From Daphnia pulex (lineage: Eukaryota; Arthropoda; Branchiopoda; Diplostraca; Daphniidae), in contig NC_060020.1 in NCBI RefSeq assembly GCF_021134715.1, positions 3,472,001 through 3,536,000 on the forward strand: DNA of 64,000 bases, written 5' to 3'. Of this stretch, positions 53,450 through 64,000 are shown piece by piece; position 1 is the stretch's first letter, and each line of letters starts with the position of its first letter. Made by a program: the position numbers and the translations under genes. Under the pieces are notes generated by a model, which worked only from the letters and a program-made list of their open reading frames with translations, was not told the origin of the DNA and ran no database searches.

Positions 53450-56213
53450 CAGAGAGAGAGAGCATTACAGCATAGTAGACTGAATAGAGTCTCTTATTCA
53501 CTATTATGACGCCACGGTCGTGTGAATAGACGGTTGCCCGATAACCGTTACGAATTCGCCACACTCTTGGGGTTCAGCGCGTCGTTTCCATTTTTGATTT
53601 TCCCCCACTGCTCCCACTGCTGATTGATTATTCCCTGATCTTGGCCGCTTCCCTGCTGCGTTGCTTTGACAAATGGTATTCGTCCAGAAAATAAATTTAG
53701 AAAAAAAAAAATGAAATCAACGTCTTGAGACTGTAAATTCGCTCCTGTTTATTTGGCATATAATTACAGGACATTAAAAACCGGTTTCCTACAACGGTTG
53801 GCCTGACACGGCCAGCCTCCATTGTGTCGGTGATGAGCTGTACTCACAACTGGGGGGGTATATATGAAAAAGGGACGAAAGGAGCTTCTACAGCACACAA
53901 ATCGACCGGAAATACTTCATCACAGGCACACGGTCTTTTATGGGTATGCGCTTTTTTTTACCCGGTTCAGTGTTCTGCCTGTTTTTCGTTGGGTTTTGGT
54001 GTGTTCAATGAGGAAACCGGAACCCTCGTTTCGTTTGTATATCTCTTGGAACTTTACACGACGAGGCCGCGCCCTGATTTCTTTTTCTCCATTTCCTCAG
54101 CAGCATGAATATATTCATGTTTCTGGGTCTTTTTTCTTTTTTTTTTTAAAACAGATGCGCGCTCTTCGAGCTGTCTCTCTTGTAAACAAACAGACGCGCC
54201 GACAACTTGTGTGAGACGTGATTCATATCGAAGTGAGGCTGCTAGACCACCCGCTACGATTTAACATTTTGTTGCAAATGGTTAAAAGGAAAAAAGAAGA
54301 AAACGATTAAAGCCATCCCACCAGCATGTAGCATGCGATGATCCCGTCGCAGTTGCTTCTTTTGGTACTTGTTTAACACTATGATGACGTCAAAGGAATA
54401 TAAGGAGAGAGAGGGCGCTTTTATATACTATAGCGGCTAGTGATAATCGGAAAAATATCCTTTTTTCGAAATCTGAGATCCGCGTCGTCGCGTTTCCCCC
54501 CTTGGGATATGTCAGTCGTTCGTATGTACATTCGAAATTGAGGAAATTCTCATCCAGCGGCAGCAGTATAGCGCCCGTTGCCATCAGCTGGTTGGTTTTT
54601 CCCATCCATTATTTCTTTTATGTGACTGGTGTGTGGGTGCAAAGTCTTTTAGGTTAGTCACCACCACACTTCCGCATATTGGTTTTTAACTTTTTAATGA
54701 AGCCCTTCGTCCTCTATTCCTTTTTAATCGTCATCAATTTTTAAGAAATTCTCCCAATATTAAAACAAAAACCTAATAATATTTAAAAAAAAGTAATGTT
54801 TAAAAAAAACTTGAAAATATTAATAAAAAGTCTAGATTAAAAAAGGAATGACACATTGAAATGTTCAAGACGGCTTGACAACCATCCGATAACGAATGCC
54901 ACACATTTTTGTGGCAGTATATGTGAAGTGTATGCGAATCATTTCCAGCATAAACTGCCAATCTCGTCCAATATCGAATTTGGAACGCCAAACAATAAAT
55001 TAGGTTACTATACTACTGCATAGCTATATGTTTTTTTTGTTATATTGTCTAGCTGGGCATATTTCTGGTTTCTTTCAATGCTGTCTTATATAGCATCGTA
55101 ATAACACGTTCCGGTTATTTTGCAAAGGATCCTCTCTTTTTTTTATATTATATTTGTTTTCAAGAAAACGGGTGAAAATGTAGGACGCCAGAGAAAGAGA
55201 TAGAAAAAGACTGCGACGAAAGGATAAAATTTGAAACGACCATTCGCGGATAAAAGTTATGGGAGCTTAAATTTTTTTTTTTCAAGTCCACTTAAATAAG
55301 AATTTATAGCTTCTATATATATATGCTGTGAATACATTTCTTTTCTTTCTTATTTTTTGAAATAGAAAACATTCCAGCTGTGGGTAACAATCCATTTGCT
55401 GATGCCGTTTGACCAAGCAAGAAAAAAGGGGAATTTGTATACAGGCAGTTGCGGAATGCATTGTGTACTATATTTGTATGCATCGCTATATCCAGCAGTT
55501 TTGTTCACGGAGCGTAAATATCGCGCCCATAAAAACTGATGGAAACACATAAAGGACGTAAGACTGTGCGTTCCAGCTAAATGTAATGTACGTTAACCAA
55601 ACGGTCGAGAAAAAAAAATTCACGGAAGCCCGGCGTTTGAGAAGAATTATCAATTCCTACTCAAATTTCCAGGAAGTCTACAACAGGACGAATTTTTCAT
55701 TCTTCAACATCAACCAATTATCAAATAGGGTCCGAGGGTCTTCCGTCAAAACAGAGCTGGATCCGATTTCAAATATAGTTTACTGACCTTGCTCAGAACT
55801 ATTACATAACAGAGACTAATATTATGAGTAGGTTGAATAAAAATAGACCATGTTTTTATATAGTGTCGTGATTCACCTTTATGTTTGAGTAAAATTTTGC
55901 TGAATAAGAATATCAGGTCCCTTTATGAAACTGTATTGCCCAAACAGCGCAAGTATATAATAATGGCTACAACACACGACTCGTCCTCTCTATAATAAGC
56001 TTTTATTCAATGTTGGATTATGAAATCATTGAAGAAAAGCATTTCGTAATAGGCCTGCCTATAATAACAGTCGATACTACCTCCACCAAAAGATGTGACA
56101 CAAAATTATTCCCAATTCGTACAGGTTAATTTTTAAAAAATTGCAGCAATATAAATGCTAGAATCGATCATGGCACGATTTCAATGTAACGATCTTCAAA
56201 GGCTTGCGATTCT
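53450..56213. other. Intergenic, no gene recognised
   Basis: About 2.8 kb between the G-alpha-i promoter side and the 3' end of the NPC2-like gene. Frames at 53824-54214, 54390-54605, 54800-54991, 55350-55550 and 55586-55786 show no domain. The G-alpha-i promoter should lie near the left end. Confidence 0.5.
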
Positions 56214-56219
56214 TTTATT
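56214..56219 (-). terminator. Polyadenylation signal for the NPC2-like gene
   Basis: AATAAA on the minus strand 47 bp past the stop codon. Confidence 0.6.
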
Positions 56220-56265
56220 CAGTGGGGTCGTCTTATATTTATATAGCACTGCCATTTCCCGCTAT

Positions 56266-57370
56266 TTAGTTCAAAATCTGGATGGGGAACTGGAAGCACA
56301 TGTTGAAGGGGGCGGCGGTCAATTTCCATCTCACATCGTAGCGGCGCTATAAAATTCATAAAATCACATGCAGGTCATTTATCAAGTAGCCCATAAATAT
56401 CTTGGCGTGTTTTTAATATGTATATACATACCGTAGGGAATCCTCGGCTGACGGGAAGATTGTAGGTGTAGGTTTGGGCAACATTGGGTTGCAGGGGGCA
56501 ATTCATGGTTGCGCAAGCGTTGGTATTCATGTTGGGCAGAGGAAGCTCCAGCATTCTGTTAGCCCAGAAAGCTCTTCCAGTGACTGCGGTCGCTGCGACA
56601 GCTATAAACGGGATGTGAACAAGAATTGAATTAGATAAATGTATCAGCGCAGAATGGAACTTCTCAAACCGGATAGTGAATTCGAGATAGCGATATACTA
56701 TAAGGAAGCATTCACTCGTTTGAGATAAATAGTTGAACCTTGGAGTATCTATACTACACAAGCAGGAAACGGCAACATTGATTCGGCACAAATGCGAACC
56801 CGGTTGTTAGCTATACTTACTCGGTTCGAAATCAACTTCAATGGTGACATTGGTTCCCTTTTTCAAAATGCATGGGCGGCGTTGGGCAGCCTCGGGGCAC
56901 GGAGTGATACGGACTTCCTTGATAGTTGCAGTTCCATAGTCTATATTTTGAAATCGCATCGGATTAGTTGCTTATGTATACTGCTGATATCATCGTCTGT
57001 CCGTTTCCATGTTACAAATAAGATAAGAATTTTACGCGAAATTTGGTGAACATGTTCAGTACTAGTACATTTTCCCATGAGTCTTATTCATTCCAAAAAT
57101 TTGAAACAACCCATCGAAATTCGCCAAAAATCCATCTGGGTGTATGGAGCGTTATTTTGTTAAGATTTGAACATTTTAAATTGGTTAATTTGATGAAATT
57201 ATTAATTGAAATGTGCTAATAATGCAAAAGAACACGATAAAGTAAAGGATGACAAATATTTAGGTAGACTTACTTCCTCCTCTCTGGCACGCAGCAACCG
57301 AAAGAAGTTTATCGGCGTAAATGACGCTGGGAAGGGCAATGAGAACGAAGAGCAGTAAATGGTTGGCCAT
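56266..57370 (-). CDS. NPC2-like secreted ML-domain protein
   Basis: Secreted lipid-binding protein of the MD-2-related (ML) family, like Niemann-Pick type C2; in arthropods these expanded proteins bind sterols, lipids or semiochemicals. Exons in phase: 57274-57370, 56821-56940, 56432-56601, 56266-56346, giving 155 residues, the usual length. Signal peptide MANHLLLFVLIALPSVIYA. Disulphide cysteines sit in the expected order: VAACQRGG, ITPCPEAA, RRPCILKKG, NACATMNCPL and NMCFQFPIQ. The motif GTNVTIEVDFEP is the typical strand after the third cysteine. It is a single copy here. Its specific ligand cannot be told. Confidence 0.93.
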
Positions 57371-57477
57371 TCTGAACGAGTTAAGGTCTTGGGAGCTACT
57401 GTTTACGAGCTACAGAAGTCAACTGCGATACAAACGCGAGCACGAGAAGAGATTGTGAACCGCAAGGCTCATCCAAG

Positions 57478-57485
57478 TTTAAATA
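57478..57485 (-). promoter_or_regulatory. TATA-like box of the NPC2-like gene
   Basis: TATTTAAA on the minus strand about 110 bp upstream of the start codon, a fitting distance for a short 5' UTR. Confidence 0.55.
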
Positions 57486-59659
57486 GGCGGCTGGTGGGCT
57501 CTTCCCCCCTCCAATAGCAACCACTTGTCAATTATAGACACATGTGTATCCTACGTCAATGCTCGTTCGACTTTATGGGCGGGGTTTCTTGTGCCCACTA
57601 TATTCTGACCAACGGCTACTGTCAATTTCAAATATCCCACATGACCCCAGCACCAATATACACAGTCGTGATCTACTTAAATTATTTTTTCCCGTACTCT
57701 TTGTAAAATATTTTTAATCGTGTTGTTTCGTAGTGAGTCACTTTTATCAACCCGTTCGTTTCCGATCCAATGACCCTGAAATATCAGTTCAAATCGGCCA
57801 TAGCGTTACGCCAACATCGTAAACAGGAACTGTAGTCGGGTCTCATGGAAACTGATATAAATTTATAATAAGCTGCCAAGTGGCAACACGCTCGTCTACT
57901 ACGAATGACAATACACGTCTGCCATGCACAATTAAAGACAGATAAACGTTGATATATTTCGCTTATTATCACTAACCAGACAGAGCGACACATTCTAGGT
58001 CAATGCTGAAGAGAACAATTTTCTTTTACAGCTTGGACTGCTTGGTTGACAATAAAACATATGTGTGAACAATTGTAGCATGAAAATGTTAATCTATAGC
58101 GGACCGGATAATACTACCCAACTGAGACTATAACAATAACGAAAGGACATTTTATTTTTCAAATTTAATGTGACTGTCTTTGGACTATCTTTTTTGGACG
58201 TGTGAGAAAAACAAGCGATGAAATTTGGGCATCTGTTCGTCTTGAGAAGAATCACGTGACTCCGAGTCACTGTCAGACATCAGCAAGCTGGTTGGAGAGG
58301 TCAGATTTCCGCAAAAATATGATGCTTTCAAGAAAATGAACTACGTACCGAGGGGTCCGCGAGTATTTAGGCTACACGCTACACATTGTGTGGGGAAAGT
58401 ACACGGAGGATTTGTTTATTGATCTTAGTCATTTCCGCATCTATAGCGACATAAGCTTACACGGGAGGATGACAGTAGGAGTCTTAGCATGGTTTAGTTT
58501 TCTTGGTCCGAAGGTTAAACAAATTTTGCAAATCAAGCCTTTCTTTGATTTTGTTTTGTCCTAGTTAATAATGCGCTGAATTCAATCAGCTCATTCTGAT
58601 TTTGAAATCCGGAATGCAGTAAGTGTGGATATGAATTTGTTTTAATTAGCTTGAATAGCGTGGTGGTTCTGTTATTATGATGACAACCGTACTTTACGGA
58701 AATCCAAATGACCAATGATTTTTTTGAAAAAACCATTCGGCTAATGATATGTATGTGTATGGTTAATCTATTGCGGTCACGTGAAAAATATGTCGTTGCC
58801 ATAGTTAGGGTATATTCTTCGAACTTGTTGCCACGACAAGAGAGGACCTATCGGCTATTACAGAAATTGACAAATATTCTACCAACGTCCCGACAAATAT
58901 TCCGACCGTCATCCGAAACCATTAAAGAGTGGAGACTTTGAATTGGTCGCATCAAAGTATAATTCATAAGGATTTAGTTAGAAGAGCTCATTAGATATTT
59001 CTCTATCTCATATAGAACATTTTCTTCGGGGCGGGTTTAGGGACGGGTCGAGGGGTTCGCGGGCCAACCCGAGATGTGACACCATCTAGTAGTCAGACAA
59101 GGTGTCTCGTAACTCACGCGCTGGGATATGGCTATATGAAAAAAACTAAGCGGCTCAAAAAGTCGAGTTAAATTGGAAAAAATCATCGTTAAAATGTTTT
59201 TAAATGCCCTTAACCAAATATTTGACTTAGGAAATAACCCGACCTGGGTAACGCATGGGTCAAGTGGGACGAATCCTTTTTTTAAAAGGTAAGTCGACTT
59301 TTAAAATATGGGGAAAATCATCGACAAATTTCAAGTGCCTTCAACCCGTTTTTTTTTACCCGTTACATAACGCTATAGCTAATGCTACATTCTCTCTAAA
59401 GATGGCTCTAAAGATGCTTCATTTAGAATTTAAAAAACATAATGCAAGTCGTTCCTTTTATATTTAGTAAAATTATTCTACATCTTGTATTTTAAATGAA
59501 TATTTTTTTTAAACTGTACATTGAATTCAACAGTGGATACATGTACAGTATACAGTATATCATACGCTTAGTAATATTCCATATGGATTGATTTTTACTC
59601 AAAACAAAGGTTTGCATAGGAATTATTACGTTGACCCGATTATTGATGGGATTTTAGAT
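57486..59659. other. Intergenic, weak small frames only
   Basis: About 2.2 kb. A 31-codon frame on the minus strand at 58185-58280 encodes an acidic, serine-rich start (MSDSDSESRDSSQDEQ) and has an AATAAA 29 bp past its stop (58151-58156). This is too little to call a gene. The plus frame 58708-58941 shows no domain. Confidence 0.4.
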
Positions 59660-59665
59660 TTTATT
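59660..59665 (-). terminator. Polyadenylation signal for the glycine-rich gene
   Basis: AATAAA on the minus strand only 8 bp after the stop codon. Confidence 0.4.
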
Positions 59666-59673
59666 TGGCTTTG

Positions 59674-61073
59674 TTAACCAGCCACACCCACACTAACACC
59701 ATTGACTCCATATCCAATACCGTATGTGCCGCTTCCTACGAGTCCTAAGCAAGAAATTTAGTCTTTTAATTTATGATACAGTTAATGTTATCCATATGAA
59801 ATTAAAATCTAATGAACATTGGGCTCCTTACCGTATCCGTTATAGCCCGTACCATACCCAGGGTAACTACCATAGCCACCTAAAAAATGTAAAATGAAGT
59901 CGTGTTAAACTATTTAAGTAATGAAATCATGTATGATATTAAATACCGTAGCCGTTGTTGTATCCGTATCCATTTCCATACCCTAATAGAATTATACATA
60001 AATTAAGCAAATGAATATAACTTAGACGCAAAAGTTTGTGAAAGATTATTTTACGGACCATTGTTGACGGAAGGATAAGGCGCAAATCCGGAATATCCAT
60101 ATCCCGGATAACTTCCGCCGCCGCCGTAGCTTCCTCCGGGATATGTCGGGTACACTGGAGGAACATAGCTTCCTCCACCACCATAGCCTCCCCCATAGCC
60201 TCCCCCATAGCCTCCCCCATAGCCTCCCCCGTAGCCTCCACCATAACCATGTCCATTTCCGTAAAATGGGCTCGCTAAAGCCTATAAAATTACCGTTAAA
60301 ATAAATCCAAGTCAATTTGAATTATTCGAATTTACGGTTTTCTTCGAGAATCTCGGGTCGACTGATAGAGATTGACTTTTCGCTTCTGGGTCATTTTCTG
60401 CGGTCGAAGTTGAAGCCGGCGCCGAAAAAGCCACAGCTGTTAAAGAAAGTAAGCCCAAAAGGACGGATGTGTTCTAAAATGAAAAACACAAAAGAGAAAA
60501 ATTAAACTTTCAATCCCTAAACAGGATTTCTTTTCAAGTCGTGAAACGTTATCAGAACAAAAAAACATTCAGGTGAAACAACATACAATTACACGTATGC
60601 GATGTAATAACAGGCGTTTCCTGTGTCATAAAGCGGAACAGGAAAGTGTCTCTATCGATAGCGATCCATAGGATTATGTCAATATATTTTAAAAAACGTC
60701 ATCCTCGAACAATTGAAATTTTTTAATTTGAACGAAACAGAATTAATGTAATGTAATTTATCGTCGGTAGGCATTAAACGGCGCCTTACTGACGGGTATT
60801 CAATTAGTTTTGTATTTAATAAAATGGTTTACTTTACAATTAGAAAATAAATTTGCGTAATGCTGGATGAATTTGTCGTTTGAAATCAAATTTCCAGCTG
60901 ATTGTGACAGCGCAGTGTTAATTTCAATAAATGAACTGAATTGAACGCGGATAAGTGTTTTCTTTAAAATGAAAATGAGCTGCCAGCAACAGAACTATAC
61001 CGACGTTACATGTCACGAAACAATCTAAAGTTAATTGAAAAAAAGATTTGTTGGGACTTACCAGCGGCCTCAT
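59674..61073 (-). CDS. Secreted glycine/tyrosine-rich protein, cuticle-like
   Basis: Six coding exons: 61062-61073, 60336-60473, 60059-60281, 59947-59982, 59832-59879, 59674-59744, giving 175 residues. The first exon holds only four codons (MRPL); the signal peptide continues in exon 2 (NTSVLLGLLSLTAVAFSA). After a short spacer the mature part is made of YGGG units, then GSYVPPVYPTYPGGSYG, and repeated YG and GYG motifs, ending GVSVGVAG. There are no cysteines. Composition resembles structural cuticle, shell or silk-like proteins. It lacks the R&R chitin-binding motif, so chitin binding is not shown. Four of the five introns fit well; the third donor, after 60059, reads GTCCGT, an unusual context forced by phase. 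A better-looking GTAAAA two bases on would break the frame. Confidence 0.8.
60181..60240 (-). repeat. Five 12-bp coding repeats (YGGG units)
   Basis: Tandem copies of CCATAGCCTCCC on the plus strand, each encoding Tyr-Gly-Gly-Gly on the minus strand; the rightmost copy has CCGTAGCCTCCA. A likely source of length variation between alleles. Confidence 0.9.
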
Positions 61074-61153
61074 GTTGATATCTCGAGATACTGATGGTCT
61101 GACAAGTACCGAACGTTATTGCGTACTACAACCTCATTAGTGGAGTACTGCCT

Positions 61154-61161
61154 ATTTTATA
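61154..61161 (-). promoter_or_regulatory. TATA box of the glycine-rich gene
   Basis: TATAAAAT on the minus strand about 80 bp upstream of the start codon. Confidence 0.65.
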
Positions 61162-63277
61162 CTCCATCAAAGTGGGACGGCAAAGTTGACTTCCGGTCTC
61201 ACCTCTGTCAGTAGGCTAAGTAAAAAACAAAACGGTTATTCGCTTTCCCTTTTGAGTGAACAAATAGCACACACATGGTTGGAAATCCACGCCTTATGTT
61301 AAAGACTTTTTTACGTCCTGTACGGTTTGTTCCTGATCAACTAATACGAGTACTCCTCCGTGTCAAAATACACAACAAATAAAAAGAAAGCAAGATAATG
61401 TATGGCTAAAGAGCCAATCGCATTCCGGCAACGAAACTCCAAGGTTATGTAATCAGACACTCCACCCGAAACTTAGTGCTGGTGTGTGATGACATTACCC
61501 TAGAATACAGCTAAGATAATAACTTTCGCTTTAGTCGGCTCTATAGTGCTGTTACTATAGTACTGCAAACTATTTTTCCGTTTCGCTTTCATCTTAGTAA
61601 TTTAACCTTATCCCCGCCCGTTAAACAAAAACTGCACACGCATATAGTTTGAACACAGACATCACGAGCTCATTCCGGAGACCTGCTAGACTTGGACAAT
61701 AGTTTTAGCTTTTGCCCCATTCCTGTAAATAAAGCAAAAGACTTGAGTGTGAAAATCAAAAAAATATTCTTGAAATTGCACCACATTTGATTAATCTTAG
61801 GTTAATTGCAAGCACAGTTATTCACAAATAATAATTAAATGAATATAGCTTTAAGCTTAATAAAATTCTCGGTGATGTCATTAGCAAATTTACCGGAGCG
61901 GTTCCTTTTGGAATTACGTATAGCTTTGGTTTCATCCCCTTTAGCATGTTAAACAAAACTACAGGTAAGTTTGAATATGGATGGGCATGGACATTGGACC
62001 GTTTTCGCGGTAGGAGGGAAAGTACCTGTGGAAATGACAATAGCTTGGCTAGCGGCCAGGTAATAGACACTTTTTGTCCTTGCGTTATTAATACAGGTTC
62101 GGCACGTAAAAACCTGCGTTTGCTGGAATGGTGCCATATCGTTGCACTTTTTTCAATGTCAATGCTACGCTGTTGTACGCGATGCGGGCATGAGATCACG
62201 CAGGACGAGATTCTGTGTTGTAGCCTTAAAAGAGGCGGGTGGTAGGTGTGTACGTGAAAAATCCTGGTGCGATTCTTTTATGGTCAGTCAGATTTCAATG
62301 TCGCCAAGGTCTCAATCGAAGAAACATCTTTGTAACCGGAATAAAACCAGTTATATCGTTGGTCATAAAAGAGCAGAGGGGAAAAATATCGCCAAAACAG
62401 TCTAATCGATTTCTAATCATAGTTTTCTCTTAGATGTAAGACTTAACTCAAATGTTATGTCAATTTTCTTTGAACAAGATTTCAGATTGTTTGCCAAGAG
62501 TATGGCCGGTATACATTCAAAGGGACGAGGGTTCAATCGAAACTGAACTAAGAGCAACAAAATAAAGTATTGCGTGGTATTTTACAGTTAGACATATGTG
62601 GTAACTCTACTGACAGTAGACCATGAAGCAAATAGTGATAGTATTTCTCGGACGATTTGAAAATTTCTTCAATAACCTACAGATGGGAAAAACCAAGGGA
62701 AAAAGGGGCCTCGTTTTGTAACTACAAATTTGTTGCCTTAGAGAGCTGCAAGCATGGGCCCCTTATCATCTTGTACATATACAATGAAATGCATTAAATC
62801 AGCCAGTGTCCGTATGGCGTGTTGACAAAAACAAACAAAAAAAAATCCTTCATAAAATCTACTATTCTACTACTCCAATCTGAACTATAAGTTCTTTCTA
62901 CTCAACTGCTGTTGTTCTGCTCCGTGCCGTCGCCCGTCTAATGTGCCGACAATTCTTACGAAAAACCTTCACTCCGTTGGTGCACCGCGATAAGCTCGGC
63001 CATTGTCAAGGCTACGCGAACATCAGCACCACCAAGACGTACCTGAGAGGAATTGACAATTGCGTGAAAGAAAGGATGAACCGGACACACCTCCTATAGC
63101 TTCTTCTTCCCTCCTCTCGTCTCCAAAATGATTCTGGGAATCATTTGGTTTGGTAGGAGATGGGTTAGTTTGAGCGATAATAAATTGCATTTCGCAACTC
63201 TTGAACTTCGAATTCCCGCCAAAAAGAGACGCGTACTGGAACATCACAGCAGAGGTTTCAAAGAAATTCGGCGCTAA
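61162..63277. other. Intergenic, no supported gene
   Basis: About 2.1 kb. Overlapping frames at 61822-62245 on both strands include a plus-strand zinc-ribbon-like motif (CCTRCGHEI near 62170) but no continuous gene can be built. Confidence 0.4.
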
Positions 63278-63284
63278 TATAAAG
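63278..63284 (+). promoter_or_regulatory. TATA box of the small secreted peptide gene
   Basis: TATAAAG about 105 bp upstream of the ATG at 63387. Confidence 0.6.
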
Positions 63285-63386
63285 AGGAGCCAAGCGACAA
63301 CTCGGCATCAATACTCTCTCCGAGTCTCCGGATCGAATTTCACTTCAACCCAGAGATCCAGCACCAGTCGACGCGCCACATTCAAA

Positions 63387-63690
63387 ATGAACCAACTTCT
63401 GGTAATGTTACTTTTTTTTTTTTTTAAATCTGTTTAGTTATACAATATGGCTTATAAGTTTTTGTGTTTTCGCTATTGAAACACGTACCTCGTACGTGTT
63501 GGTGGGCTGTCAACAGTTTTTCTTCGTGCTGATGATCGTTGCCTTGGCAGTCCTCGGTGATCCAGCAGTGTACAGCAATCCGTGGATGCTTCGTAGACCT
63601 TTCTACGGTGCGGAGTTCAGGAGACAGGAGATTCCTCGTGCTAGCGTCAGCCAAGGCCATCTAGGATTTGGTGGCATCATTTTTGGTTGA
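63387..63690 (+). CDS. Small secreted peptide precursor, unknown family
   Basis: Two exons, 63387-63401 and 63517-63690, joined at phase 0, giving 62 residues. The first exon has five codons (MNQLL) and the second continues a hydrophobic signal peptide (FFFVLMIVALAVLG). The remaining 40 or so residues have no cysteine. They contain two dibasic sites (MLRRPFYG and EFRRQEIP), then SQGHLGFGGIIFG at the end. The last residue is glycine, which in peptide hormones can become a C-terminal amide. It could be a neuropeptide-like precursor or a small cuticle or antimicrobial peptide; I do not recognise it. The 4-5 codon first exon resembles that of the glycine-rich gene nearby. Confidence 0.75.
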
Positions 63691-64000
63691 TGGAGATATT
63701 GCTATTCAAAACCATAAATACAGTAATTTGATTAATTTGCTGTTGCAAAAAATGTTTTAGTTCCATCTATATGAAATGCAGCGCATTATTTAATATTTAC
63801 ACCAATATATTGAAACTGTTAACCATATCGCTTACAATAGTTGCACAATTCTTATTACTTCGATTTGTCTTATATTTACACTTTTCCCTTGTTGACAGTG
63901 AAATGTTATTTGAGAGATTTTTGTTTGATTGTCGCTGTGATTTAAAAGTAGCGATATCTCACTGAATGATGGAAAAATACATCTGGGAATGAATTAACGT
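63691..64000. other. 3' side of the small peptide gene
   Basis: AT-rich end of the window, at least in part 3' UTR. No canonical AATAAA just after the stop and no supported frame. Confidence 0.4.

Noticed and set aside
55350..55786. Two 66-codon frames on opposite strands
   Set aside because: No motif, no splice sites that extend them, AT-rich spacer; chance is enough to explain them.
59939..60256. Met/Glu/Ala-rich 105-codon frame over the YGGG repeat
   Set aside because: Another frame of the same 12-bp repeats; the glycine-rich reading has splice sites, a signal peptide and a start codon, this one does not.

Overview
This is animal nuclear DNA, almost certainly from an arthropod and most like a branchiopod crustacean such as Daphnia. 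Genes are split by many short GT-AG introns, often 55-100 bp. The proteins are of arthropod type (insect-style aldehyde oxidase, G-alpha-i, calponin/transgelin, SSUH2, NPC2-like). Large introns and spacers are full of CT/GA, CA/GT and homopolymer runs. There is no operon logic, and gene assignments rest on my own splicing and translation of the sequence; no database was searched.

Layout from left to right. 1-3379 (minus): an aldehyde oxidase gene that runs off the left edge. 3884-10079 (minus): a complete tandem copy with 28 coding exons (1284 aa). The two copies share a nearly identical 2-kb block that covers the second Fe-S cluster and the FAD domain. 10988-15813 (minus): a CACHD1-like membrane protein with a VWA domain and a Cache domain, 8 exons, 1455 aa. 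16233-17105 (plus): mitochondrial ferredoxin-2, transcribed head-to-head with the CACHD1-like gene. 19504-26317 (minus): a calponin/transgelin family muscle protein with large introns. 28834-42372 (plus): an SSUH2 homologue with at least three candidate first exons that all splice in the same phase into a shared body. 42373-51386: a long gene-poor stretch holding low-complexity DNA and a hairpin-forming inverted repeat at 46247-46438. 51387-52855 (minus): a G-protein alpha-i subunit, with a non-coding first exon just above 53303. 56266-57370 (minus): a secreted NPC2/ML-domain protein. 59674-61073 (minus): a secreted glycine/tyrosine-rich, cuticle-like protein. 63387-63690 (plus): a 62-residue secreted peptide precursor with two dibasic sites and a terminal glycine.

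The genes do not form one pathway. The left part is a tandem molybdo-flavoenzyme cluster for detoxification or metabolism. The middle holds a divergent pair and single housekeeping or muscle genes. The right part holds three small secreted-protein genes, each with a TATA-like box close to its start. The points most worth following up are the shared block in the aldehyde oxidases, the phase-matched alternative first exons of SSUH2, the 57-bp inverted repeat with a 21-bp repeat period in its loop, and the small peptide precursor.
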